Notes: a model not told the origin generated them from the letters alone. 64,000 bases of DNA from Halomarina salina (GCF_023074835.1 NZ_JALLGW010000001.1:1674001-1738000); one strand, 5' to 3'; positions 10,014 through 19,441 are shown, counted from the first letter of the stretch. Numbers and translations: made by a program.

Positions 10014-11704
10014 GCGGGACGGGCGACGCCGAGGAGAGCGGGGAGCGGTCGGGGACCGTCAGGAGACTGGACGACGAGACGGTCGCGCGCATCGCGGCGG
10101 GCGAGGTGATCACTCGCCCCGCCGACGCCGTGCGCGAACTGGTCGAGAACGCGCTCGACGCGGGCGCGACCAGCGTCGGCGTCGAGGTCGAAGAGGGTGG
10201 TCTCTCCCTGATTCGCGTCACCGACGACGGTCACGGGATGAGCCGAGCGGACGCCGAGCGGGCCGTCGAGCGCCACGCCACCTCGAAGATCCGCGACGCG
10301 GCCGACCTCGAACGGACCGGCACGCTCGGCTTCCGGGGCGAGGCGCTCCCCAGCATCGCCGAGGTCGGCCGGTTCGACTGCTACACCAGCGCCGAGTCCG
10401 GGACCGGCACCCACGTCGCGGTCCGCGACGAGGTGCGCGTCGAGGCGGCGGGCCACGGCGTCGGCACGACCGTCGAGGTCCGGGACCTGTTCGGCGACCT
10501 GCCAGCGCGCCGGGAGTCACTCGGCGGCGCGAAGCGGGAGTTCGCGCGCATCAGCGACGTGCTGACGGGCTACGCGCTCGCCCGTCCCGACGTCCGGTTC
10601 CGGCTGGCTCACGACGGTCGACAGGTGCTCTCGACGCCCGGCAGCGGCGACGCCACCGAGGCGCTGCTGGCGGTGTTCGACCGGAGCGTCGCCGGGCAGA
10701 GCACGACCGTCGAGGGGTCGAGCGACGCTGGGGACCATACGGTCGCCGACGCTGCTGGCGACGTGCGCGTCTCGGGCGTCGCCTGCTACCCCTCGGTGAC
10801 GCGGGCCACAGCGAGTCACGTCCACGTCGCGGTCAACGGACGCCCGGTCGACCACGGCGACCTCCGCCGGGCCGTCGAGGCGGGCTACGGGTCGCTCCTC
10901 CCGAACTCGCGGCACCCGGTGGTCGCCCTGCGGGTGGCGGTCCCGCCCGCCCGCGTCGACCAGAACGTCCACCCCGCCAAGCGCGAGGTGCGCTTCCGTG
11001 ACCTCGACGCGGTGACGGAGACGGTCGAACGGGCGGTCGGGGAGGCGCTGACGACCGCCGACCTCTCGCGGACCGCCGCGGTGTCGTTCGACACCGACGA
11101 GGCGCTCTCCCCCGCCGAGTCGCGGTTCGACGAGCTGACCGTCATCGGCCAGTTCCGCGACCTCTACCTGCTCTGCGAGAGCGACGACGACCTGCTCGTG
11201 GTCGACCAGCACGCGGCCCACGAGCGGGTGAACTTCGAGCGACTGCGCGCAGCGGCGGGCGAGCGCGAGTCCGTCCCGCTCGACCCGCCCGCGACGCTCT
11301 CGCTGTCGGCCCGCGAGGCGGCGACGCTGGAGGCCCACTGTGAGGACCTCGCCGCCCTCGGGTTCACCGTCGAGTCGTTCGGCGGCGAGACGTACCGCGT
11401 GACGAGCGTCCCGGCCCCGGTCGGTCGGGTCGCCGACGCCACGGCCGTCCGGGACGTGCTCGATGCGTTCCTCTCGGGCGACGCACCCGACGACCCGCGC
11501 CGGGACCTGCTGGCTGACCTCGCCTGCCACCCGTCGCTGAAGGCGGGCGACACGCTCGCACCCGACGAGGCGTCGGACCTGCTCGCTCGACTCGGCGAGT
11601 GTGACCGCCCCTACGCCTGTCCGCACGGCCGACCCACCATCCTCCGCATCGACGAGTCGACGCTGGCGAAGGGGTTCGGTCGCCCGGGGACCCGCGCTGG
11701 CTGA
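10010..11704 (+). CDS. mutL: DNA mismatch repair protein MutL with endonuclease motif
   Basis: Partner of MutS, 564 residues. The N-terminal GHKL ATPase has [12 protein letters not shown] (general base Glu43), DDGHGM and GFRGEAL motifs. The C-terminal dimerisation/endonuclease domain keeps [12 protein letters not shown] from Asp399, matching the DQHA(X)2E(X)4E metal motif, plus ACHPSLKAG-like (ACHPSLK) and CPHGRP zinc/metal motifs. This is therefore a nicking-type MutL, as in MutH-less organisms. The start at 10010 overlaps the mutS stop in ATGA, so translation is coupled and the pair forms one operon. Confidence 0.96.
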   Translation: MSGTGDAEESGERSGTVRRLDDETVARIAAGEVITRPADAVRELVENALDAGATSVGVEVEEGGLSLIRVTDDGHGMSRADAERAVERHATSKIRDAADLERTGTLGFRGEALPSIAEVGRFDCYTSAESGTGTHVAVRDEVRVEAAGHGVGTTVEVRDLFGDLPARRESLGGAKREFARISDVLTGYALARPDVRFRLAHDGRQVLSTPGSGDATEALLAVFDRSVAGQSTTVEGSSDAGDHTVADAAGDVRVSGVACYPSVTRATASHVHVAVNGRPVDHGDLRRAVEAGYGSLLPNSRHPVVALRVAVPPARVDQNVHPAKREVRFRDLDAVTETVERAVGEALTTADLSRTAAVSFDTDEALSPAESRFDELTVIGQFRDLYLLCESDDDLLVVDQHAAHERVNFERLRAAAGERESVPLDPPATLSLSAREAATLEAHCEDLAALGFTVESFGGETYRVTSVPAPVGRVADATAVRDVLDAFLSGDAPDDPRRDLLADLACHPSLKAGDTLAPDEASDLLARLGECDRPYACPHGRPTILRIDESTLAKGFGRPGTRAG

Positions 11705-11759
11705 GGCTGGCGGGAACGAGCGTCGAAGAAAAGGCCGGTCGTCCGTTCTGTACGCGTTC

Positions 11760-12872
11760 TCAGCCGTCGAGGTCGATGGTGACGGTCCCGCTCTCGCCAG
11801 CGTCGAGCGTGACGGTCCGGTGGTCGACCAGCTCCTGCCCGTCCGCGTTCTCGCGGACGAAGGTGGTGTCGTCGCCGGGCAGCTCGTAGCCCGCCAGCGT
11901 CAGCGTGACGCTCTCGCAGTCCGCGTCGTCGCTCACGCTCACGTCGAGCGTGACCTCACCGCTGGAGGCGTCGTAGCTCGCCGCCTCGTAGCTGACCGCA
12001 CAGCCGTTCAGGGACTTCGTGACCTCGCCGTCGGGCACCATGTACTGGCCGGTCACCGTCCCGTCCGCGAGGACGGTCTGGGCCTGCAGCAGGCGTTCCT
12101 GCGTGCCGTAGAAGTCGTTCGCGTCGTCGCCGAGCGTCTCGATGACCTCGCCCGCCGCGACGTCGATCTGGTAGGCGGGCACGTCGTCCGACTCCTCACC
12201 GACGGTCGTACCGTCGTTGGCGGCCGACTCCTCGCTTCCTCCGTCTGTCGTCTCCTCACCGTCCGCGTCGTCGTCGCTGGCCGACTCGTCCGTCTCCTCG
12301 TCCGCCGAGGCGTCGTCGCTACCGTCGCTTTCGTCGCTACTGTCACTCTCGTCGCTACCGTCCTCGCTGGCGTCCGTCGAGTCGTCCGTCTCGCCGTCAC
12401 CGGCACCGAACGAGTCCTCGCAGGCGACGCCGTCGTCGTCACGGTCGAGGTCGTTCGGGTCGGTGGTATCCTGGTCGTACTCCGCCTGCGCGTCCTCCTG
12501 CGTGTCGAAGTCGTCGCAGTTCAGGTCGTCGCCCGCGTCGCCGTCGCTGGCGTCGCCGGTGGTCCCCTCGGTCTCACCGTCGTCCGCCCCTTCGGTCTGT
12601 TCAGGTTCGGTCGTCGTGGCGTCGTCGCCGCCGTCACCGCCCGACGGGAGACCCTCGCAGGCCTCACCGTCGTCGTCACCGTCCAGACCGTTCGGGTCGG
12701 TCGGGTCGTCGTCGAGTACCTCCTGCGCCTCCTCCTGCGTGTCGAAGTCAGAACAGTTCAGGTCGTCGTCCTGCGCGAACACCGCACCGGGCGTGACCGC
12801 CGTACCTATCCCGGCCGTCCCGAGGAGCACCGCGAGCGATACCAGCACTACCGTCCATCGTCGTCGTGTCAT
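11760..12872 (-). CDS. Exported protein with two Excalibur calcium-binding domains and a Ser/Asp-rich linker
   Basis: A 370-residue secreted or surface protein. Residues 1-33 form a Sec-type signal peptide (RRR, hydrophobic core, cleavage near VFA-QDD). Two Excalibur modules (37-73 and 116-152) each have the DLNCxDFDTQE start and a Dx(D)xDGxxCE calcium loop with paired cysteines. Residues 154-235 are an almost pure Asp/Ser/Glu/Thr linker. The last 135 residues form an unassigned domain with two further cysteines (291, 319) and beta-rich character. The start at 12872 was chosen because it begins the signal peptide; the frame stays open further upstream without coding character. Role unknown; calcium-dependent surface protein or nuclease-associated binding module are options. 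Confidence 0.85.
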   Translation of the reverse strand: MTRRRWTVVLVSLAVLLGTAGIGTAVTPGAVFAQDDDLNCSDFDTQEEAQEVLDDDPTDPNGLDGDDDGEACEGLPSGGDGGDDATTTEPEQTEGADDGETEGTTGDASDGDAGDDLNCDDFDTQEDAQAEYDQDTTDPNDLDRDDDGVACEDSFGAGDGETDDSTDASEDGSDESDSSDESDGSDDASADEETDESASDDDADGEETTDGGSEESAANDGTTVGEESDDVPAYQIDVAAGEVIETLGDDANDFYGTQERLLQAQTVLADGTVTGQYMVPDGEVTKSLNGCAVSYEAASYDASSGEVTLDVSVSDDADCESVTLTLAGYELPGDDTTFVRENADGQELVDHRTVTLDAGESGTVTIDLDG

Positions 12873-13187
12873 CGTATCAGGATTCCTCCCGGCAGGCGGT
12901 CCACGTGGACCCGTCTTGGTTACCCACCGACAGTTGCCGACCGTTGCCCGAACATCCATCCACGGGCGACTGTTCCGCCCGGTGACTGGCACCGTCCGCT
13001 GAGGGTCCCTGGACGCTGAATCGTCGGGAAACTGTCCTGTTACGTGAAAATGTCATAGTAAATTAACGGTTGCCGGCTGCCGAACGGCGGTCGTCGGGAG
13101 CACGCACGCCTCGACCGAACGAGAGACGCTGGGCGCACGTGCTGCCGGCCAAGGAGTTAACACGCGCGGTCCTGTCGGGCCGGTAGT
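12873..13187. other. Divergent intergenic region with promoters
   Basis: 315 bases between the Excalibur gene (leftward) and the GH15 gene (rightward). An AT-rich spot TAGTAAATTAACGG near 13055-13068 could carry a TATA box in either direction. GTTAAC at 13156-13161 lies about 30 bases before the GH15 ATG, as expected for its core promoter. No convincing gene, tRNA or repeat was seen. Confidence 0.45.
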
Positions 13188-15092
13188 ATGGACGAGTTCA
13201 GGCCGCTCGAGGAGTACGGCCTCATCGGGAATCTGGAGACCTGCGCACTCGTCGGGCAGGACGGGGCAGTCGACTGGTGTTGTCTCCCGTACATCGACTC
13301 GCCGAGCGTGTTCGCCGACATCCTCGACCCCGACGAGGGGGGCCGGTTCTCGGTCACGCCGTCGGGGGAGTTCGAGGCGACGCAGCAGTACATGGAGCGG
13401 ACGAACGTCCTGCAGACGACGTTCGAGACCGAGTCGGGGACCGTCACGCTGACCGACTTCATGCCCGTCATCGAGGAGCGCGAGAACGAGGAGCCACAGC
13501 GCCGGGGCATCTACCGGCAGGTGGCCTGTACCGAGGGGACGGTGGAACTCGACGTCGAGTTCTCGCCGCGGTTCGACTTCGCCCGGGCGGAGACGACCGT
13601 CGAGTCCATCGAGGAGGGGGCGTTCGCCTCGGGCGACGACCGACGACTGTTCCTGTCCAGTCCGGTCGACCTCGACACCGACGGCGACGGCGCGACGGCC
13701 ACGTTCTCGCTCGACGCACACGAGTCGGCGTGGTTCACGCTCGGGTACATGATGCACACGCCCGACGACGACGAGAACTGCGAGGCGCTGCTCGACCGCA
13801 CGGTCGACTACTGGCGGGAGTGGGCGCACTCCTGTGACGAGTCGGAGTGCCTGTTCGGCGGCGTCGGTCACGACCACGTCGTCCGCTCGGAACTCGTGCT
13901 CAAACTGCTGTACTATCGGGAGACGGGGGCGATGGTGGCCGCGCCGACCACGTCGCTCCCCGAGGACCCCGGCGGCGTACGCAACTGGGACTACCGATAC
14001 AGCTGGATTCGAGACGGCTCCGTCACCGTGCGGGCGCTGACGGGCCTCGGCCACGTCGAGGAGGCCACCGGGTTCGTCGACCGGTTCCTCGAACACAGTC
14101 GCGAGGGCGACACGGCGGAGGTCCAGCCGCTGTACGGCGTCGAGGGTGAGATCGACCTCGAAGAGGAGCACCTCGACCACTTCCGGGGCTACCTCGACTC
14201 CCAGCCCGTCCGCGTCGGCAACGAGGCGGCCGACCAGGTGCAACTGGACGTCTACGGCGACCTGGTGCTCGCGTACTACCAGCGGTTCTGGTCGGACGGC
14301 GGTGAGATCAGCGACGAGAACTGGGAGAGCCTCTCGGGCATCGCCGACTACGTCTCCGAGCACTGGGACGACGAGGGCGCTGGCATCTGGGAGCTCCGGG
14401 GCGAACCGCGTCAGCTCGTCCACTCGAAGGTGATGTGCTGGATCGCCCTCGACCGCATCCTCGACCTGGCCGACCGGACGGGCCGCGACGGGCCGCTCGA
14501 CGAGTGGCGCGACGCGCACGAGGCAATCCGGTCGAGCGTCCTCGAACACGGTTACGACGAGGAGGTGGGGGCGTTCACGCAGTCCTACGAGGGGACCGAG
14601 ATGGACGCGACGGGACTGCTCATCGCCCTCTCCGGCATCCTGCCGTTCGACGACGAGCGCGTCGTCAGCACCGTCGAGACCGTTCAGGAGCAGCTCGCCA
14701 ACGACGACGGGCTGGTCTACCGCTACGAGGACGACGACCTGGAGGGCGACGAGGCGCGGTTCGTCTTCTGCTCGTTCTGGCTCGTCAACGCGCTGGTCGC
14801 CATCGGCCGGACCGACGAGGCGTGGACCGTCTTCGAGAACATCCTCGACTACGCCAGTCCGCTCGGCCTCATCGCCGAGGAGATAGACGCCGAGAACGAC
14901 CGGCAGCTCGGGAACTTCCCGCAGGGGTTCAGCCACATCGGCCTCGTCAACAGCGCGATGTACCTCCGGGAGGGCGACTACGACTGGGCGAACGTCGACC
15001 CGCTCGGCGGTCCGACGCTGGTCCAGGAGGGCGACCAGGAGGACCAGCAGGGGTTCGAAGGGAAGGAGCTGACCCAGGAGAGCGAGCGGTAG
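13188..15092 (+). CDS. Glycoside hydrolase family 15 protein (glucoamylase/trehalase type)
   Basis: A 634-residue (alpha/alpha)6-barrel enzyme. The N-terminal family signature is YGLIGNLETCALVGQDGAVDW followed by a beta-sandwich domain of about 240 residues. The catalytic barrel has RNWDYRYSWIRDG, the GH15 substrate-binding motif, and GIWELRGEPRQLVHSKVM carrying the acid catalyst Glu. The C-terminal GNFPQGFSHIGLVNSAMYL motif is also typical. No signal peptide is present, so it acts in the cytoplasm on alpha-glucans or trehalose-type disaccharides; the precise substrate is not readable. It has its own promoter and no operon partner. The GH15 hydrolases of this layout are common in haloarchaea. 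Confidence 0.93.
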   Translation: MDEFRPLEEYGLIGNLETCALVGQDGAVDWCCLPYIDSPSVFADILDPDEGGRFSVTPSGEFEATQQYMERTNVLQTTFETESGTVTLTDFMPVIEERENEEPQRRGIYRQVACTEGTVELDVEFSPRFDFARAETTVESIEEGAFASGDDRRLFLSSPVDLDTDGDGATATFSLDAHESAWFTLGYMMHTPDDDENCEALLDRTVDYWREWAHSCDESECLFGGVGHDHVVRSELVLKLLYYRETGAMVAAPTTSLPEDPGGVRNWDYRYSWIRDGSVTVRALTGLGHVEEATGFVDRFLEHSREGDTAEVQPLYGVEGEIDLEEEHLDHFRGYLDSQPVRVGNEAADQVQLDVYGDLVLAYYQRFWSDGGEISDENWESLSGIADYVSEHWDDEGAGIWELRGEPRQLVHSKVMCWIALDRILDLADRTGRDGPLDEWRDAHEAIRSSVLEHGYDEEVGAFTQSYEGTEMDATGLLIALSGILPFDDERVVSTVETVQEQLANDDGLVYRYEDDDLEGDEARFVFCSFWLVNALVAIGRTDEAWTVFENILDYASPLGLIAEEIDAENDRQLGNFPQGFSHIGLVNSAMYLREGDYDWANVDPLGGPTLVQEGDQEDQQGFEGKELTQESER

Positions 15093-15104
15093 CGGTTCGA
15101 CGGT

Positions 15105-15497
15105 TCAGGCCGCCCGGTTCCCGTCACTGTCGGACTCGGTCGTCCCGGTCCAGAGCACCGACCAGCCACCGCCGTACGTCTCCGCGACGCCACGGTCGAG
15201 TACCGCGAACCCGACGAGCAGGAGGCCGACGACGGCGCTGTTCGCCGCGGGAACCAGCTCGCGGAACCAGAACGGGAGGACGACCAGCACCACGGAGAGC
15301 GGGAGCGTCACCCACCGCAGCGGTCGCAGGTGGTCCCACGCCGCGAGGAATCCGACCGTAGCGGCGACGGGACCGACGACGTGGTGAGTGGTCGCCGCGA
15401 GGCCGCCGAACCCGAGCACGGCGGGAGCCGCCATGAGCCAGAGGCCCAGTACCGCGACGAGTAGCTGGGGCCACGCACGGCGGACGCTCATCGACAT
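15105..15497 (-). CDS. Small membrane protein, SPW-repeat-like
   Basis: 130 residues with four predicted membrane segments. The pattern GLWLMAAPAVLGF near residues 17-30 and LPFWFRELVPAANSAVVG near 78-95 resembles the duplicated SPW motif family (helix, Pro-Trp turn, helix), though the exact SPW triplet is degenerate here. It is the last gene of a three-gene operon and starts one base after the stop of the VKOR-like gene. Its role is unknown; the fixed coupling suggests it works with the VKOR-like protein in the membrane. Confidence 0.65.
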   Translation of the reverse strand: MSMSVRRAWPQLLVAVLGLWLMAAPAVLGFGGLAATTHHVVGPVAATVGFLAAWDHLRPLRWVTLPLSVVLVVLPFWFRELVPAANSAVVGLLLVGFAVLDRGVAETYGGGWSVLWTGTTESDSDGNRAA

Positions 15498-15498
15498 C

Positions 15499-16071
15499 TC
15501 AGGCCTCCACGCGGCCGGCCCCGGCGACCTGGCTCGACCCCTTCCAGAACGCGGTCCAGAGCGACCCGCCGTCGTCGTGGACGCGCCGGAGATACTGACA
15601 GCTCGCCAGCAGCTCGTCCGACGCGAGACCCAGTATCACCACCGAGAGCGTCGCCGACGCGAGACACAGCGTACACCACGCGCCGATGACGGTCGGCTGG
15701 ACGATGGCCAGCCCGATGCTGACGAGGCCCGCCATCGAGACGTTCGCTCCCAGTGCGAGGACGACCCACGGTTGCGTTCGCCAGCGGTCCTCGTCACCGA
15801 CGAGTTCCAGAACGCAGTCGACGACGTACGCGAGCGCCCCGAGGAGCGCGTCCGGGACCGGCAGCGACTCCGAGAGCTTCGACGTGAGGACGGCGCGGGT
15901 GCCGTCGCCGAAGAACGGGTCCCAGACGGTGTCGAGGACGCCGAGCTGGAACAGCGTGAGGTACGTTGCGACGCAGACGCCGACGACCGCGAGCCCGACG
16001 ACCAGCAGCCGCTCGCGCCACGCCGACGGGTTCGTCGACCATCCCGGTGGCGTCGCCGCCGCGTCAGTCAT
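15499..16071 (-). CDS. Vitamin K epoxide reductase (VKOR) family protein lacking the loop cysteines
   Basis: 190 residues with about five membrane segments. The active-site CxxC of the VKOR family is present as CTLC at residues 133-136 in the expected fourth helix (AWCTLCLASAT). The regulatory cysteine pair that should sit in the loop between helices 1 and 2 is absent: that region reads LDTVWDPFFGDGTRAVL. VKOR homologues oxidise DsbA-like thiol oxidases using quinones; without the loop pair the electron path must differ or the substrate protein reach the CxxC directly. It overlaps the preceding SDR gene by eight bases and is followed by the SPW-like gene, so all three are probably co-expressed. 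Confidence 0.8.
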   Translation of the reverse strand: MTDAAATPPGWSTNPSAWRERLLVVGLAVVGVCVATYLTLFQLGVLDTVWDPFFGDGTRAVLTSKLSESLPVPDALLGALAYVVDCVLELVGDEDRWRTQPWVVLALGANVSMAGLVSIGLAIVQPTVIGAWCTLCLASATLSVVILGLASDELLASCQYLRRVHDDGGSLWTAFWKGSSQVAGAGRVEA

Positions 16072-17062
16072 CCCAGAGCGTCCTCACGGCGAGCAGGAGC
16101 ATCGCCACGAGGGCGACGCCCAGCCCCTCACGGTGTTTCGCGAGCTGTAACTCCAGGCTGCTGTCGAGCGACTTGTCGCCGAACACGCCGCGTGCGCCGG
16201 GGTCGCCCTCCGTCGTGTCGTAGAGGTTGTCCGGCCTGTCGGGGTCGTACGGTTTGTCGGAGAACTGACCCTCGTAGCCGTTCCGCGAGAGCATCCAGTC
16301 GGCGAACCACGGCGCTATCTTGTTGCCCCAGATGGTCTTGAGCGTCGAGCGCCCGATGTACAGCTCCCGGCGGTCGTTGTGGGCGGCCCAGTAGACGCCG
16401 TCGGCGATGACCTCCGGCTGGTAGATGGGGGCCACCGGCTGGGGGTGCTCGTCGACGTGGGTCCGACTGTGTTCGAACTGCGGCGTGTTGACGGCGGGTA
16501 ACTGGACCATCGTGACGCCGACGTCGCTGTCGTTGTGTTTCAGCTCCACCCGGAGCGAGTCGGTGAACCCGCGGATGGCGAACTTCGCCCCGCAGTACGC
16601 CGACTGGAGCGGGATGGCCCGGTACGAGAGCGCCGACCCGATCTGGACGAGTTTCCCCTCGCCGCGCTCGGCCATCCGGTCGAGTGCGACCTTCGACCCG
16701 TAGACCGTGCCGAGGTAGGTGACGTCCGTCACCTGCTGGTACTCGTCGGGTTCGAGGTCCTGGACCTCGGAGAAGACGGTCACCATCGCGTTGTTGACCC
16801 ACACGTCGATGTCGCCGAGTTCCTCTTCTATCTCGTCGGCGGCCGCCTCGACCTGCTCGTACTCCGAGACGTCCGTCTCGACGGCGTGCGCCCGACCACC
16901 GGCGGCCTCGACGTCCTCGACCGCCCCCTCCAGGCCGTCCTCGCTGCGGGCCAGCAGGCCGACCGCCGCGCCCTCCTCGCCGAACTTCTGGGCGACCGCT
17001 CGGCCGACGCCCGACGTCGCGCCGCTCACGACGACGACCTCGCGCCCGCGGTCGTCAGTCAT
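16064..17062 (-). CDS. SDR-family oxidoreductase
   Basis: A 332-residue short-chain dehydrogenase. The nucleotide-binding loop is SGATSGVGRA (classical TGxxxGxG with Ser first), NNAMVTVF stands in for the NNAG motif, and the catalytic triad is Ser in IGSALSYR with YCGAK (YxxxK). The C-terminal extension of about 100 residues beyond the usual 250 is like the DltE/YpfH-type long SDRs. The ATG at 17062 precedes MTDDRGREVVVVSGATSG; upstream in-frame codons lack coding character. It leads the operon with the VKOR-like and SPW-like genes; the substrate is unknown. Confidence 0.9.
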   Translation of the reverse strand: MTDDRGREVVVVSGATSGVGRAVAQKFGEEGAAVGLLARSEDGLEGAVEDVEAAGGRAHAVETDVSEYEQVEAAADEIEEELGDIDVWVNNAMVTVFSEVQDLEPDEYQQVTDVTYLGTVYGSKVALDRMAERGEGKLVQIGSALSYRAIPLQSAYCGAKFAIRGFTDSLRVELKHNDSDVGVTMVQLPAVNTPQFEHSRTHVDEHPQPVAPIYQPEVIADGVYWAAHNDRRELYIGRSTLKTIWGNKIAPWFADWMLSRNGYEGQFSDKPYDPDRPDNLYDTTEGDPGARGVFGDKSLDSSLELQLAKHREGLGVALVAMLLLAVRTLWDD

Positions 17063-17274
17063 CGCGACGCCCTCCCTGGTTGTGGTCGTCGTGGCGATGC
17101 GCCTCGGCACCTCGAAGAACGTGTTCGCTCGTCATGCTGTCTCGGTGGCACGGACACGACAGTCCGCTCAAAAGTTGGTGCCTGCGTACGACGCCCGTGC
17201 GCGGGAACAGCGCGCCGCCCTCTGGTTCGGGAGCGCCCACTGGCTCCGTATCGTGCCCCGTCGAGGAGGACAAA

Positions 17275-17313
17275 CTATTTAGCGCTCTGGAGTTACTCAC
17301 CAAGCGAGTAACT
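17275..17313 (+). promoter_or_regulatory. Promoter and perfect inverted repeat abutting the sqd1-like start codon
   Basis: A TATA-like CTATTTA lies at 17275-17281, about 39 bases before the ATG at 17314, giving a short leader. The leader contains AGTTACTC (17291-17298), a seven-base spacer, and GAGTAACT (17306-17313), a perfect 8-bp inverted repeat whose last base touches the ATG. As RNA it would fold into a hairpin hiding the start; as DNA it would be an operator at the transcription start. Which applies is not known. Confidence 0.6.
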
Positions 17314-18483
17314 ATGAGCATCCTCGTCACCGGCGGAGACGGTTACATCGGGTGGCCGACCGCACTGCGAATCGCGTCACGGACGGACGACCGAGTCGTC
17401 CTCGTCGACAACTTCGGTCGCCGCGAGTGGGTGTCGTCGGTCGGGTCGAAGAGCGCGACGCCCGTCGCCAGCATGGACGACCGTCTCGAAGCGGCCAGCG
17501 AGGTCCACGGTCTCGACAACCTCTCGTTCGTCGAGGGAGACCTGTCCGACCGCGCGGTCGTCGACGAGGTGCTGCAGGTCCACGAACCGCACACCGTCGT
17601 CCACACGGCCGCCCAGCCGAGCGCGCCGTACTCCCAGATCAACGGCGAGCGCGCGAACTTCACGCAGCACAACAACATGCAGGCCACCCGCAACCTCGTG
17701 TGGGGCCTGAAGGAGAACGACATGACGGACACGCACCTCATCGAGACGACCACCACGGGCGTCTACGGTGCGCCGTCGTTCCCCATCCCGGAGGGCGACG
17801 CGACGATGGAGAACATGGGCCAGAGCGACACCGTTCCGTTCCCCGCGATGGCCGGTAGCTGGTACCACCTGACGAAGAGCCACGACGCGGCCAACCTCCG
17901 TCTGGCGCACAAGCAGTTCGACATCCCCATCTCGGACGTGCGGACGGCCATCGTCTACGGCACCGAGACGGAGGAGACGCGCACGGACGACCGCCTCAAG
18001 ACCCGCTTCGACTTCGACTACTACTTCGGCGTCGTCGCCCACCGCTTCGCCGCGCAGGCCGTCGCCGGCTACCCGCTGACGGTGTACGGCAAGGGCGAGC
18101 AGCGCAAACCGTTCGTCTCGCTGGAGGACACCGTCGAGGGCCTCGCCCGCCTCGCACTCTCCGACGCGGACGAGCGCTCCGACGGCCACGTCGTCTACAA
18201 TCAGGTCACCAACCCCATCAGCATCGTCGGGATGGCAGAGACCATCGCCGAGGTGGCCCGCGACTTCGACTTCGACGGTGAGGTCGTACACGTCGAGAAC
18301 CCGCGCGACGAGGACGAGACCCACCAGATGGAGATCGAGAACGACCGCTACCTGTCGCTCATCGGCGAGCAGCGTCAGACGTTCGAGGAGGGCGTCCGCG
18401 ACATCTTCGAGACGCTCTCGCAGTACGAGAACACCATCGTGACCCACGAGGACCGGTTCCTCCCGAGCGTGCTGGAGGAGTAG
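17314..18483 (+). CDS. UDP-sulfoquinovose synthase-like NAD-dependent epimerase (Sqd1/Agl3 type)
   Basis: Predicted to form UDP-sulfoquinovose from UDP-glucose and sulfite, or a related reaction. The 389-residue protein matches SQD1 over its length: GGDGYIGWPTALRI at residues 7-20, the SAPYS and TQHNN blocks near 103-121, the catalytic Thr stretch TTTTGVYG, and SWYHLTKSHDA with Tyr184 and Lys188. The VYGKGEQRKPF and NPRDEDE.H motifs follow as in plant SQD1 and Sulfolobus Agl3. Identification as this subfamily is firm; the substrate is inferred. The next epimerase begins directly after its stop codon, so both are in one operon at the head of a sugar-nucleotide island. Confidence 0.82.
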   Translation: MSILVTGGDGYIGWPTALRIASRTDDRVVLVDNFGRREWVSSVGSKSATPVASMDDRLEAASEVHGLDNLSFVEGDLSDRAVVDEVLQVHEPHTVVHTAAQPSAPYSQINGERANFTQHNNMQATRNLVWGLKENDMTDTHLIETTTTGVYGAPSFPIPEGDATMENMGQSDTVPFPAMAGSWYHLTKSHDAANLRLAHKQFDIPISDVRTAIVYGTETEETRTDDRLKTRFDFDYYFGVVAHRFAAQAVAGYPLTVYGKGEQRKPFVSLEDTVEGLARLALSDADERSDGHVVYNQVTNPISIVGMAETIAEVARDFDFDGEVVHVENPRDEDETHQMEIENDRYLSLIGEQRQTFEEGVRDIFETLSQYENTIVTHEDRFLPSVLEE

Positions 18484-19410
18484 ATGGACGTCCTCGTCAC
18501 CGGCGGTCTCGGCTACATCGGCAGCGTCCTCATCCCGCTGCTCGACGGCGACGAGCGCGTCGACCGGGTCGCCGTCGTCGACAACCTCTCGCTCGGGTCG
18601 CCCCGGTCGCTGAAGGGGTCGCTCACCGACAGCGTCGACTTCCAGCGCGGCGACGTCCGCGAGTACGGCGATGTCGAGAGCGCGATGCGCGACTGCGATA
18701 CGGTGGTGCACCTCGCGGCCATCACGGGCGCGGCGAGCACCCACGACCGCCGCGAGGAGACGTTCGCGGTCAACTACGACGGCACCGAGAACGTGCTGAC
18801 CGCCGCCGGGAAACTCGGCGTCGAGAACGTCGTCCTCGCCTCGTCGTGTAACCTCTACGGTCGTGCCACCTCGACGGACCTCGACGAGACCATCGACCCC
18901 GACCCCATCAACCCGTACGCCGAGACGAAACTCGAATCGGAGGGCCTCCTCCGCGACGCGATGGACGAGTTCGGCATGGACGGCACCGCCCTGCGGATGG
19001 CGACGAACTACGGCGACTCGCCGGGCGTCCGGTTCAACCTCGTCGTCAACACGTTCGTCTTCCGCGCACTCACCGACCGCGCGCTCACCGTCTACGGCGA
19101 CGGGTCGAACTGGCGACCGTTCATCCACGTCCGGGACGCCGCCCGCGCGTACGCTCACGCCGCCCTCGAACCGGACGCCTGGGACGAGATGGTGTACAAC
19201 GTCGGGTCGAACGAGGGCAACTACCAGATATCGGAGATAGCCGAGGCCGTCAGCGAGGAGGTCGCGCCAGTCGACGTGACGTACCTCGAAGACGAGCATC
19301 CCGGCCCCTCCTACCACGTCAACTTCGACCGCATCGCCGAGACGGGCTACGAGACCGAGTGGACGCTCCGCGAGGGCATCCGGGACCTCGCCGGCGCGTT
19401 CCGGCCGTAG
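18484..19410 (+). CDS. NAD-dependent sugar-nucleotide epimerase/dehydratase
   Basis: 308 residues, extended SDR family. The Rossmann loop is GGLGYIGS at residues 7-14, the catalytic tyrosine motif is NPYAETK (YxxxK), and the GDGSNWRPFIHVRD sequence is the substrate-domain signature of UDP-glucose 4-epimerase-like enzymes. Its ATG follows the TAG of the sqd1-like gene with no gap. It probably makes or converts a second nucleotide sugar for the same glycan. Exact reaction (4-epimerase, 4,6-dehydratase or other) cannot be told. Confidence 0.88.
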   Translation: MDVLVTGGLGYIGSVLIPLLDGDERVDRVAVVDNLSLGSPRSLKGSLTDSVDFQRGDVREYGDVESAMRDCDTVVHLAAITGAASTHDRREETFAVNYDGTENVLTAAGKLGVENVVLASSCNLYGRATSTDLDETIDPDPINPYAETKLESEGLLRDAMDEFGMDGTALRMATNYGDSPGVRFNLVVNTFVFRALTDRALTVYGDGSNWRPFIHVRDAARAYAHAALEPDAWDEMVYNVGSNEGNYQISEIAEAVSEEVAPVDVTYLEDEHPGPSYHVNFDRIAETGYETEWTLREGIRDLAGAFRP

Positions 19411-19441
19411 CCGCCCGACCCCTTCTCGTTCTGGCGCAGCC

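Noticed and set aside
17377-19317. 646-codon minus-strand frame opposite the two epimerases
   Set aside because: No domain signature and basic/Val-rich composition unlike haloarchaeal proteins; the plus strand carries two clear Rossmann enzymes.
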